From: Micromonospora sp. ATCC 39149 | GTDB taxonomy: Bacteria > Actinomycetota > Actinomycetes > Mycobacteriales > Micromonosporaceae | Direction of reading: 5' to 3' | DNA length: 64,000 bases | Assembly (NCBI RefSeq): GCF_000158815.1 | Contig: NZ_GG657738.1 | Location: forward strand, 2,230,551-2,294,550 | In this document: one piece after another, positions 37,201 through 44,640 of the stretch | Layout of the letters: each line of letters opens with the position of its first letter | Position numbering within the stretch: the stretch's first letter is position 1 | Notes under the pieces: generated by a model | Told to the model about the DNA's origin: nothing | The model's input: only the letters and a program-made list of their open reading frames with translations | Database searches by the model: none | Translations under genes and position numbers: made by a program

Positions 37201-37570
37201 TCTCGGCCAGCGCCGCGGATGCGTTGCCCAGGACGGTGTCGAACGAGTCGTCCGGGCCCACCGGCACCGCCACGGGCAGCGCGGTGCCGTCGATGACACA
37301 GCCGATCACGATCGTCTGCGGTTCGGCGGACCCGCTGTAGCGGAACAGCACCGCGGCGATCGTCGCGAGCCAGGTGGCCCGGATCTGTTGGGTGTCGCCG
37401 GCATCGACGCTATCCACGGCAAGCGGCAGTTCCACCTGGAGGCTACGGCGGCGGTAGATCTTCGAACGGCGGCGGAACAGCGGCGGTCCGGCCTCCCGCA
37501 CCGCGCTTCGGAGCCGGTCGGTCCACCGGGTCAGATCGTGCTGGGCAGTGAGGTTATCGGTCTGCGTCAC
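34235..37570 (-). CDS. NRPS: partial C, A, PCP and FkbM-type methyltransferase
   Basis: This 1111-residue protein has four parts. Residues about 1-235 look like the C-terminal half of a condensation domain without HHxxxDG. The A domain follows (A3 VMFTSGSTGRPKGVAMTH, A5 NQYGPTETHVA, A8 GRQDDQVKIRGYRIELGEVE, A10 STGKVDRR). The carrier domain has NFIDLGGHSLVGIQV. The C-terminal roughly 240 residues are an FkbM methyltransferase with VIFDVGAHIGLFTRYA, YAFEPCPP and LLKIDVQKAELEVL. My by-eye specificity code is D-V-Q-F-I-A-Q-V-A-K, close to proline/imino-acid-type codes apart from Gln at position 322; this is a weak prediction. It is followed with a 4-base overlap by the free C domain. Confidence 0.9.
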   Translation of the reverse strand: MTQTDNLTAQHDLTRWTDRLRSAVREAGPPLFRRRSKIYRRRSLQVELPLAVDSVDAGDTQQIRATWLATIAAVLFRYSGSAEPQTIVIGCVIDGTALPVAVPVGPDDSFDTVLGNASAALAETCAHTRSLDALTGELGLDGVTNRNPWFAVLLNAGTQAEAPADTRHDVSVTVTGAALRLEYNAVVQEEETVVRFGRHLLRFLATASRTAGAMRDIDYLGDGERQQIIDVWSGGPVSAADARALTDLVAEAVRRYPDAEAVVLDDSTLTYRELDARANRLAHYLTERGAGPGSCVGLCVAASVDLLVAVLAILKSGAAVVPVVATFPAARNKMVIEDAEMDLMVTQSTLGDLIPRPGPELIELDRAGAAIDRQPDTAPQVRVDGDDLAYVMFTSGSTGRPKGVAMTHRTLVNLVTWQRDRGEDPAGRRTMQRTSIGFDVSFQEIFSTLGFGGSLVVTPDDVRDDVSQLPGFIERHRIARAFLPPVSLDQLAVTANTAQFNLPTLREVIVAGEQLQISMPVRRLFHRLDCQLDNQYGPTETHVATAYRLEESSTRWPETPPIGRPIANVRIYLLDPWGSPVPAGVPGEIYIGGVAPARGYLHEEATAERFTEDPFLPHGRIYRTGDRGRFLADGTIEFLGRQDDQVKIRGYRIELGEVEANLLRIPGIRRAAATVHHSQGLGRQLVAHVITESEGEPTPSRIRQMLLERIPDHMVPATTAIVHTTSLPLTSTGKVDRRALPPPPEAALTAGGESALGETEEVIAQIWSAALGRPVARDDNFIDLGGHSLVGIQVVAQINERFSVTLPLRNLLRGTTVAAVAREVDGQRAARAVQPTGSTAPAVAEQPVTVPQLRTLTLPDNRTVLCLQPAESRYLYRDVFEHRTYDRGGIRYPDDGVIFDVGAHIGLFTRYALDRSPTSRVYAFEPCPPLFEALRGNTEKLPNVQIFPYGLGARADTAELTFYPNLTGMSSFHPDDAQERRLLSGILSNLSRLADEASGMLAGSGEYLDERLRATTFTVSRRTLSQALAETGVEHVDLLKIDVQKAELEVLDGIAAADWDRIGQIVVEAHDLDNRVASIAALLTGHGYRVTTEQDPLHAGTPVHFLYAVRP

Positions 37571-37619
37571 TGAGCTTCCCCCCTGGGGTTAAGGCCGGTC
37601 CGGAACGTGGCGCGATGGC

Positions 37620-38474
37620 CTAGGGCCGGGGCCAGAGCACTGGGCAGATGGCGGGGTCCGAGTAGTCGGGAGCGCCTTGGGCGTCCTGTCTGCAGAGCAG
37701 GTCGTTGAGGTGCACGGTGCGCCGCCCAGACTCCTCGACGTGGGCGACGTACCGGTTGCCTTCGTCCTGGAAGTGCAACGCCAGCGCAAGCCGGTCACGG
37801 TCGGCGCTGCGGTTGGGTTCGCTGCCGTGGATCAGGCGGCAGTGGTGGAAGCTGACCTGGCCGCGTTTCAGGCGAAGCTGTACCCGTTGGGCTGGTGAGC
37901 CGCCGAAGGACTGCTCCAGCTTGCCCATGTCGTGCTCGTTGAACGTCCTCATCCACTCGGTGTCGGTCCGCCGGTGGCTGCCGTCCATGAAGGAGAGAGC
38001 TCCGGTCTCGCCGTCGCAGTCCTGGAACGGGATCCAGGCGGTGAGCATGTTGCGCGACGAGCAGGTCTTCCAGTACGCGGCGTCGACGTGCCACCCGACG
38101 ACGGAGTCGACCAGATCCAACCCCGGCGGCTTGCAGATGAGCTGGTCGTGAAACAGCCGGATGGTCCGGGATCCGGACAGCACAGCCGCCGTCTGGGCGA
38201 TGACGGGCAGTTCGAGCAGTTGGCGGAGGTCGTCGTTCTGCAACGACACGTAGTCATTGAGACGCACGATGTTGCCGTGCTCCGGCCGCCAATCGAGATA
38301 TCCGCCATTGATCAGCATGGGATGGTCGCGCTCGCCCGCGTAGTGCCGCTCGGCACCGAGCGCGGCGGTGTCCAGCACGTCGTCCGGAATGATCTTCGGC
38401 GAGACCCACCAGCCGTGTTCCTGGTAGAACGCCACGTCCTCCGCCGTCGGCAGGTAGGTGCGGGTGTCGGACAC
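37620..38474 (-). CDS. PhyH-family Fe(II)/2-oxoglutarate-type oxygenase 2
   Basis: This 284-residue paralogue of the oxygenase at 31852-32718 has the same ligand set: H and D in VGWHVDAAYWKTCSS and H in LIHGSEPNRSADRDR. The two probably hydroxylate different positions or different amino acids on the same scaffold. It lies 49 bases upstream of the NRPS stop-side neighbour and 27 bases downstream of the TPP enzyme, in the same operon. Confidence 0.9.
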   Translation of the reverse strand: MSDTRTYLPTAEDVAFYQEHGWWVSPKIIPDDVLDTAALGAERHYAGERDHPMLINGGYLDWRPEHGNIVRLNDYVSLQNDDLRQLLELPVIAQTAAVLSGSRTIRLFHDQLICKPPGLDLVDSVVGWHVDAAYWKTCSSRNMLTAWIPFQDCDGETGALSFMDGSHRRTDTEWMRTFNEHDMGKLEQSFGGSPAQRVQLRLKRGQVSFHHCRLIHGSEPNRSADRDRLALALHFQDEGNRYVAHVEESGRRTVHLNDLLCRQDAQGAPDYSDPAICPVLWPRP

Positions 38475-38501
38475 GATCTGTCCTTTCGTGCTCGGTTGTG
38501 G

Positions 38502-40247
38502 TCACGACGCGGCCTGCCGGCCCGGTTGCGACCGCATGACTGTCAGTGAGGCGCCGAACGGCACATTGGGATAGACGTTGAGTTCCGTCGGGATCCGTAC
38601 ATGCAGCAGCGCCGGCGCGGTCTCGTCGCGCCACAGCCAGCTGAGCGCGTCGGCCACCTCCTCCGGCTCGGAGACCGACCGGCTGTCGATGCCGTACGCC
38701 TGGGCCACGCGCGCGAAGTCCGGTGCGTCATAGCCCTGGACCGTGGTCGGGTAGCGCCCCTCGAACGCCTCCTCCTGGAGCTGGCGGACGGATCCGTGGG
38801 CTCCGTTGTCGACGATGACCAGCTTGATCGGCAGCCGACCGCGGGCGACGGTCTGCAACTCCTGGATGTTGAACTGGAAGGCGCCGTCACCTACCACCAC
38901 CACCACGGGGCGGCGCGCGTGGCAGGCCACACCGATGGCCGCCGGGAACGCCCATCCACACGGTCCGAGCCCGAGAGCGGGTAACAGCCGCTGCCCCTGC
39001 GCGGGTCTGAGCGACTGGCAGGCCCACCAGAGGTGCTGACCGGCATCGATCACGAACGCCGCCGCCGGGAGTGAGGCCGCGGACAACTGCCGCATCAGCA
39101 CATTCGGGTTGATTCCGGCGTGCCCGGTGAGTTCCTCGGTGTCCGGCCATTCGGCCCGCATCCGGTCGATGTGGGTACGCCAGTCTTCGTGTTCCGGGAA
39201 GACCCGCCCGTCGGACGCCGCCAACCCCGCGTCGATGAAGCTGCGCAGATCGGCGACGATCGCACGAACGCCCCGTACCCGGCGCATCTCTCCGGGATCG
39301 CAGTCGACCTGGACGACCCTGCGGCCCCGGCCCCATGCCGCGACGTCGGCGCCCAGGGTGCCGAAATCGAGCCGAGCGCCGAGCGTCAGCACGAAGTCGG
39401 CCTCCGAGACGGCCAGGTTGACCCAACGGTTGCCGTACATCCCGATCATGCCGAGCCGCAGCGGGTCTTCGGCGGGGAGCACGTCCAGCGCGGTCACGGA
39501 CGCGGCCACCGGCGCGCCGAGACGCCGCAGCAGGTGTCGTGCGGCGTCGGCGGCACGGGCAGCCTGCACACCGCCCCCGATCAGGACCAGCGGCCGCGCC
39601 GCCGAGGCCAGCTCATCGAGCACCTCGGTGATCGTGTCCCGGTCCACGGCCGCCGGCACGGTCGCGGCGGCGCGGCGCGGCGCGGCCTCCGGCGGGACGC
39701 TCATGGTCTGCACGTCGGACGGAAGTTCGACCAGAACCGGTCCAGGACGGCCCTCGACGGCCAGTCGCATCGCCCGGTCGAGCAGTTCCGGGACCTCGTC
39801 ACCGGAGCGTGCCCGCCAGGCCGCCTTGGTGACCGGCACGGCCATGGCGACGACGTCACACTCCTGGAAGCCGTACTGCCGGACCGGCCGCTCGCCCTTG
39901 AGGAGATAGCTCTGCACCTGGCCGGTGACGAAGACGGCGGGAACCGAGTCCAGGTACGCGCTCGCGATGGCGGTCAGCATGTTCGTGGCACCGGGGCCGG
40001 CGGTGGCGAACGCGACGCCGGGTGTGCCGGCGAAACGGCCCACCCCGTCGGCCGCGAAGGCCACAGCCTGCTCGTGGTGCATGGTGACCAGATCGATGTC
40101 ACCACGCTGGTGGATTGCGTCCAGAATCGGTGCGATCATTCCGCCGGGAAGAGTGAACACCTGGGAGATGTCGTTCGCCGAAAGCCACTGCCCCACATAT
40201 TCGCTGACGCTCTTCTTCCCGTCGCTGCGCGCTGGAAGCTCTATCAC
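38502..40247 (-). CDS. TPP-dependent acetolactate synthase-like carboligase
   Basis: This 581-residue thiamine-diphosphate enzyme has three domains. The catalytic glutamate is in TMHHEQAVAFAADGVGR, and the TPP/metal motif runs from VVVVGDGAFQFNIQEL to VIVDNGAHGSVRQ. The tail segment VRQLQEEAFEGRYPTT is more like carboligases of sugar and secondary pathways than housekeeping IlvB. There is no regulatory subunit gene beside it. It may add a two-carbon unit from pyruvate to an aldehyde or oxo-acid to build a special monomer; the substrate is not predictable here. I chose the GTG at 40247 with GGTGGAG nine bases upstream. Confidence 0.88.
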   Translation of the reverse strand: MIELPARSDGKKSVSEYVGQWLSANDISQVFTLPGGMIAPILDAIHQRGDIDLVTMHHEQAVAFAADGVGRFAGTPGVAFATAGPGATNMLTAIASAYLDSVPAVFVTGQVQSYLLKGERPVRQYGFQECDVVAMAVPVTKAAWRARSGDEVPELLDRAMRLAVEGRPGPVLVELPSDVQTMSVPPEAAPRRAAATVPAAVDRDTITEVLDELASAARPLVLIGGGVQAARAADAARHLLRRLGAPVAASVTALDVLPAEDPLRLGMIGMYGNRWVNLAVSEADFVLTLGARLDFGTLGADVAAWGRGRRVVQVDCDPGEMRRVRGVRAIVADLRSFIDAGLAASDGRVFPEHEDWRTHIDRMRAEWPDTEELTGHAGINPNVLMRQLSAASLPAAAFVIDAGQHLWWACQSLRPAQGQRLLPALGLGPCGWAFPAAIGVACHARRPVVVVVGDGAFQFNIQELQTVARGRLPIKLVIVDNGAHGSVRQLQEEAFEGRYPTTVQGYDAPDFARVAQAYGIDSRSVSEPEEVADALSWLWRDETAPALLHVRIPTELNVYPNVPFGASLTVMRSQPGRQAAS

Positions 40248-40257
40248 GACACTCCAC

Positions 40258-41364
40258 CTAGAACGTGTTCTCGGTCGGCCAGCTCTTGAGTTCGGGTAGA
40301 CAGTTTTCGACAAAGTACCGCATGTTCCGGACTCCATCCTCCTCGGGCATGCCATGGAAAATGGTGAGAACACCCTGCAGGTCGAGCGCTTTGTGGAACT
40401 CGTCAAAACGGCGTAGCACATCGTCGGGCGTGCCGTACACGACGGAGGCCGGGGGTAGATCCAGGTCCTGCTCCGGCGAGTCCCGCATGGCTCGGTAGAA
40501 CTCGTAGCTCTTCATGGCACCGAATTCAGGGGCGCTCATGCCGTAATGGCGGACCGCGAGGCGATGGCTGGCCTGGTGGTATTTCTTGGCGAGTTCCAGG
40601 GCCCGGTCACGACTGGGGTCCACCACGACGTTGGCCGACAGCAGTGGCCGCGGCGCCGATCCGCCGTTGACCTGGGCCCAGGTCTGCCGATGCCGGTCGA
40701 CGTCCTGCGCGATCAACTCCAGCGGCTTGACGACGATATGCATCGAGCCGAGGCCGAGCCGGGCCACCAACGGTGCCGACTCGGGCGAGACCGAGGCGCT
40801 GAAAACCCTTCCCGAGAACGAACGGAACGGGCGGGGCCGCAGTTCGCGGCGGGGCTGCCGAGTGATCTCGCCGCCTTCGACAACCCCGGTGCCAAGCGCT
40901 GCGAGCAGAAGCGCGGCGCACTCCTCGAAGCGGGCGCGGGACTCCTCGATCGGCACCCGCAGGCCCTCGAACTCCTCCTTGGAGAGGCCGCGGCCGATTC
41001 CGACGACGACCCGCCCACCGCTGAGATGGTCGGCGAGGAGGACCTGTTCCGCCAGGCGCAGCGGGTCGTGCCACGGCAGCACGAGCACGGCGGTGCCCAG
41101 CCGAATGGTGCTGGTACGACCGGCGAGGTGGGACAGCAGTTGCATCGGATCGGCGATCAAGCCGTAGTCACTGAAGTGGTGCTCGGTGACCCACACCGAG
41201 TCGAAGCCATTGGATTCAGCCTCTACACAAACCGCTATCTCCTTGCGCAGAAACACGTCATCGGGAATTTTTCCCAAATTCTGGAAAGCCGCTTCGAATC
41301 CCACGTGCACAGGGGTGCACCTCACCTGATCAAGGCCATAAGGCAATGGGTCACACATCGGCAT
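40258..41364 (-). CDS. Luciferase-like flavin-dependent oxidoreductase
   Basis: This 368-residue LLM-class (bacterial luciferase/F420) oxidoreductase has FEAAFQNLG near the start, GFDSVWVTEHHFSDYGLIAD and the family's RIRLGTAVLVLPWHDP-like strand (TIRLGTAVLVLPWHDP here). Such enzymes use FMNH2 or F420 for monooxygenation or hydride transfer, and they are common tailoring enzymes in NRPS clusters, for example N- or C-hydroxylation. It is the first gene of the operon; a near-consensus promoter ends about ten bases before its ATG, so the leader is very short. The ATG at 41358 is an alternative start. Confidence 0.88.
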   Translation of the reverse strand: MPMCDPLPYGLDQVRCTPVHVGFEAAFQNLGKIPDDVFLRKEIAVCVEAESNGFDSVWVTEHHFSDYGLIADPMQLLSHLAGRTSTIRLGTAVLVLPWHDPLRLAEQVLLADHLSGGRVVVGIGRGLSKEEFEGLRVPIEESRARFEECAALLLAALGTGVVEGGEITRQPRRELRPRPFRSFSGRVFSASVSPESAPLVARLGLGSMHIVVKPLELIAQDVDRHRQTWAQVNGGSAPRPLLSANVVVDPSRDRALELAKKYHQASHRLAVRHYGMSAPEFGAMKSYEFYRAMRDSPEQDLDLPPASVVYGTPDDVLRRFDEFHKALDLQGVLTIFHGMPEEDGVRNMRYFVENCLPELKSWPTENTF

Positions 41365-41380
41365 GGATCATTCTTATCCG

Positions 41381-41409
41381 AGACTAGCCACCACCCGGCA
41401 AGCCGTCAA
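41381..41409 (-). promoter_or_regulatory. Predicted promoter of the 13-gene minus operon
   Basis: On the minus strand there is TTGACG (41409-41404), a 17-base spacer and TAGTCT (41386-41381). Transcription would begin near 41374, leaving about ten bases before the luciferase-like gene. This is close to the actinomycete housekeeping sigma consensus. Confidence 0.65.
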
Positions 41410-41418
41410 GCGTTTGAC
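41405..41418. promoter_or_regulatory. Inverted repeat between divergent promoters (possible operator)
   Basis: GTCAA-GCGT-TTGAC is a perfect inverted repeat that covers both -35 boxes of the back-to-back promoters. A protein bound here would contact both promoters. A further pair, GGTTGA at 41507-41512 and TCAACC at 41528-41533, and the near-palindrome TTGATCATCAA at 41509-41519 lie toward the acyl-CoA ligase gene. Confidence 0.45.
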
Positions 41419-41441
41419 AACTCTCTATAAGTTCGTAGGAT
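41414..41441 (+). promoter_or_regulatory. Predicted promoter toward the acyl-CoA ligase arm
   Basis: On the plus strand TTGACA (41414-41419, perfect consensus), a 16-base spacer and TAGGAT (41436-41441). The surrounding 41365-41556 is distinctly AT-richer than the genes, as expected of a promoter region. It leaves a leader of about 110 bases before the ligase ATG. Confidence 0.6.
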
Positions 41442-41556
41442 ATCGACATGATCACACCCCGCCCTGCCAGGCGCTTTTAAGATCATTCCGCCCCACCCTG
41501 ATGTCAGGTTGATCATCAATCACTGATTCAACCACACCAATGATAGGCATACATGC

Positions 41557-43113
41557 ATGAATATCGATCATGATTGCCGACCTAGGGTGGGTCCCAGTTC
41601 CCGCACGGACCACCTGGCCGACCGGGGCGCCGACGGACATCCGGCGTTGAGCCACCGCACGGAGACCATCAGCTACGCGGCCCTACGACAGCGCGTCGAC
41701 CGGGCCGCCGACGGCCTGCGCCGCCGGGGAATCGGCCGGGGTGACCGCGTGCTGGTCTACGCGGACAAGCGGATCGAGACGGTGGTCGCGATGCTTGCCG
41801 TGGCGGCGACAGGCGGCGTGTTCGTGCCGGTGAATCCGCAGTTCAAGAAACGCCAGCTAGCGCATGTGATCGGTGACTGCGCGCCGCGTGCGCTCGTCAC
41901 CGTGGCCGAGCGCCTGGCGACCGTCCGGGCGGCGGGCGGCGACCGCGTCGAGCACCTGCTGACACTCGACGGTCTCGCGGCCGAGGCGGCGTTCAGCACC
42001 GGCGGGGCCACCACGGCGACGGTCGACGCCGGGACGGTCGAGACCGACCCCGCGGCGATCTTCTACACCTCCGGCAGTACCGGGCCCCCCAAGGGTGTCG
42101 TCGTCTCGCACCGGAACCTGATCGCCGGCGCCGAGAGCGTCGCGGGATATCTGGCACACCGCGCCGACGACGTGATCCTGTCGGTTCTGCCGCTCAGCTT
42201 CGACGCCGGCTTCAGCCAGGTCACCACGGCTCTCGCCGCGGGCGCCCACCTGGTCCTCGCCACCTACCTACGGCCCGGGCAGGTGGCGTCGCTGTGCGCC
42301 CGACACCGGGTCACCGGACTGACCTGCGTGCCGCCGATGTGGCGCGAACTCGCGGCCGTCGAGTGGCCGGCCGAGGCCGCCGCGAGCCTGCGCTATTTCG
42401 CCAGCACCGGCGGCGCGATGCCGCGAACCACGCTGAACGGCCTGCGCCGGCGGTTCCCCCGAGCGAAGCCCTTTCTCATGTACGGGCTGACCGAGGCGTT
42501 CCGCTCGACGTACCTGGACCCCGCCGAGGTGGACCTACGGCCGGGGTCGATCGGAAAGGCCATCCCGAACGCCGACGTACGCGTGCTACGGCCCGACGGC
42601 ACCGAGTGCGAGCCCGGCGAACGCGGCGAGTTGGTCCACCGCGGGGCCACGGTGGCTTTGGGCTACTGGAACAGCCCGGAAGCAACCGCCCAACGCTTCC
42701 GCCCGGTGCAGCCGGGCAACCCCGGCCTACGGGAGGAGGTCGCGGTCTGGTCGGGTGACCTGGCGTACCGCGACGAGGACGGGTTTCTCTACTTCCTGGG
42801 GCGGACCGATGAGATGATCAAAACCTCGGGATACCGAGTCAGCCCGACCGAGGTGGAGTCGGCGGCACTCGCCACAGGTCTGGCAACCGAGGCGGTCGCG
42901 TTCGGCGCCGAGGACGAAAAGCTGGGCCAGCGGATCGTACTCGTCGTGACCTCACCATGCGACACCGCACGGCTCACCGAGGCGCTCCGTGAAACGCTGC
43001 CCAGCTACCAGCTCCCCAGGACCACTGTGGTCGTGCCCGAGCTACCGCGCTCCCCCAACGGCAAGTACGACCGGGTCGCCCTGCGCCGTACGATCCTCGA
43101 AGCTCCGGCATGA
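41557..43113 (+). CDS. Acyl-CoA/acyl-carrier-protein ligase (AMP-forming)
   Basis: The 518-residue adenylate-forming enzyme has IFYTSGSTGPPKGVVVSHRN, the YGLTEAFRSTY motif in place of the NRPS-type GPTE, GDLAYRDEDGFLYFLGRTDE, and the catalytic lysine near the end in SPNGKYDR. The motif pattern fits a fatty- or aryl-acid ligase rather than an amino acid A domain. It probably activates a carboxylic acid starter, perhaps giving a lipopeptide or capped peptide. The ATG at 41557 lacks a strong ribosome binding site; ATG 41569 and later GTGs are possible. It ends 14 bases from the converging GMC gene. Confidence 0.85.
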   Translation: MNIDHDCRPRVGPSSRTDHLADRGADGHPALSHRTETISYAALRQRVDRAADGLRRRGIGRGDRVLVYADKRIETVVAMLAVAATGGVFVPVNPQFKKRQLAHVIGDCAPRALVTVAERLATVRAAGGDRVEHLLTLDGLAAEAAFSTGGATTATVDAGTVETDPAAIFYTSGSTGPPKGVVVSHRNLIAGAESVAGYLAHRADDVILSVLPLSFDAGFSQVTTALAAGAHLVLATYLRPGQVASLCARHRVTGLTCVPPMWRELAAVEWPAEAAASLRYFASTGGAMPRTTLNGLRRRFPRAKPFLMYGLTEAFRSTYLDPAEVDLRPGSIGKAIPNADVRVLRPDGTECEPGERGELVHRGATVALGYWNSPEATAQRFRPVQPGNPGLREEVAVWSGDLAYRDEDGFLYFLGRTDEMIKTSGYRVSPTEVESAALATGLATEAVAFGAEDEKLGQRIVLVVTSPCDTARLTEALRETLPSYQLPRTTVVVPELPRSPNGKYDRVALRRTILEAPA

Positions 43114-43127
43114 GCGATCGCTCGGGC

Positions 43128-44597
43128 TCATCCGCCGACGATCCGCCTGGCCGTTCGCACCGCGAGCGCGCAGGCCGCCAGAGTGGGATTGGTCGCGCCC
43201 GCCGTGCGCAGCAGCCCGGTGCCGGCGAGGTAGAGATTGTCGAATCCCCAGACCTGACCGTGGTCGTCGACGACACTCTGCGCATCGCCCGGCAAGCCCA
43301 TACGGGTGGTACCCAGCAGATGCATGGAGCTGCCGGGGCTGAGCATCTGAGGCGAGCGTCCCGGCAGGAACGGGCCCAAGAACGCGCCGACGTCACCCAG
43401 ATCCGCCAGCGCGGCCCGCAGCCGGTCGCGGTCACCATCGCTCAGGCGGTACTCGAACGTCGGCTGCGGCAGGCCCAGCGCGTCGGTCCCGCCCGCGCCG
43501 AAGGCAACCCTGTTCTCGAAGCGCGAATCCATGATCGCGTACCAGTAGAGCGAGAGGATCAATCGCTCGTCGAGCCGCCCCTCCAGCGCCTGCGCGTCGT
43601 AGCCGTCGCACACGAGCAACGAGTGGAACGGCCGGCTGGCAGTCACCGGGATGACGACACAGGGGTCCGGCCCCGCCGCGTCCCGGTCGGCGCCGAGCGA
43701 CACCGGGTCGAGCACCACCTGGGCATAGGCCAGCGGATGTTCGGCCAGGTACCGTCCCAGCGGCGACGCGGCGCCGCGCCCGATCCCCGAGGCCCACAGC
43801 AGCGCCGGCGTCCGGACGGCACCGGCAGCCACCAGGAAGGAGTCGGCCCTCACCACGCCGGTGCTCCGGGTGTCGAGGTCGACGACCCGCGCCCCGGTGA
43901 CGCGACCGGAGGCGAGCTCCAAGCCGGTCACCGCGCGGTTGTCCAAGAGCCGGATGCGGGCTCGCGCCGACTCGGAGGCGATGTCGGCCAGTACCTCGGC
44001 GGGCCCGGTCCAACGCACGGTGCGGGGCTCGCCCGGCCTCAGCCGCGCCGCCAGCGGCGCCGGACGCGGCGCTGTCACCTCCGCCAACCGGCCCATCAGG
44101 TAGTCCTGCCGGGCCGAGCCGGCCGTCGCCTCGAACCCGACGCCGAGCAGCCGCTCGGCCTCTTCGTAGGAGCGATCCCAGGACTCCGCCGGGATGCCCC
44201 CCCACTGCTCGATCAACGGGTGCAGTCGCGGCGACACGCAGTTCCACAACACGCCCATGCCGCCGTGGACGCTGGTGAGCCGGGCGCCGACCATGTTGCT
44301 CCGCCCCGGTTGCTGGGGGTTGATGCCGTTGCCCGCAGGCATCGGCGGCGCCGCGGGACGCGGGGCGAACCCCTCGGCGCGGCGCACCGACGCGGGCCGC
44401 AGGCACGACCGGACCAGGTCGAAGTGGAAGGCCCGGTCGGCGCGGCACGACGGCAGGTTCCGCAGGTGCGTGCCCGGCTCATCGGCCAACCCGGTGCCGC
44501 CTTCGATCAGCACCACGTCGACGCCAGCCTCGGCGAGACAACGAGCCGCAACGGCACCGACGATGCCCGCCCCGACGATCGCCACCACTGCACTCAT
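43128..44597 (-). CDS. GMC-family FAD oxidoreductase
   Basis: This 489-residue flavoenzyme has the N-terminal FAD motif VVAIVGAGIVGAVAARCLAEA with EGG ending the fold, and the GMC C-terminal block SSMHLLGTTRMG ... NLYLAGTGLLRTAGATNPTL. Such enzymes oxidise alcohols, sugars or side chains. It is the only minus-strand gene in the right arm and is divergent from the C-PCP gene, with 43 bases between the starts. I chose ATG 44597 (MSAVVAIVG), which places the FAD motif at the N terminus; the upstream frame to 44642 runs into the divergent gene. Confidence 0.88.
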   Translation of the reverse strand: MSAVVAIVGAGIVGAVAARCLAEAGVDVVLIEGGTGLADEPGTHLRNLPSCRADRAFHFDLVRSCLRPASVRRAEGFAPRPAAPPMPAGNGINPQQPGRSNMVGARLTSVHGGMGVLWNCVSPRLHPLIEQWGGIPAESWDRSYEEAERLLGVGFEATAGSARQDYLMGRLAEVTAPRPAPLAARLRPGEPRTVRWTGPAEVLADIASESARARIRLLDNRAVTGLELASGRVTGARVVDLDTRSTGVVRADSFLVAAGAVRTPALLWASGIGRGAASPLGRYLAEHPLAYAQVVLDPVSLGADRDAAGPDPCVVIPVTASRPFHSLLVCDGYDAQALEGRLDERLILSLYWYAIMDSRFENRVAFGAGGTDALGLPQPTFEYRLSDGDRDRLRAALADLGDVGAFLGPFLPGRSPQMLSPGSSMHLLGTTRMGLPGDAQSVVDDHGQVWGFDNLYLAGTGLLRTAGATNPTLAACALAVRTARRIVGG

Positions 44598-44640
44598 CGT
44601 CACACATATATTCCTAGCCCCACCGAGAGGTATTCGTGTC

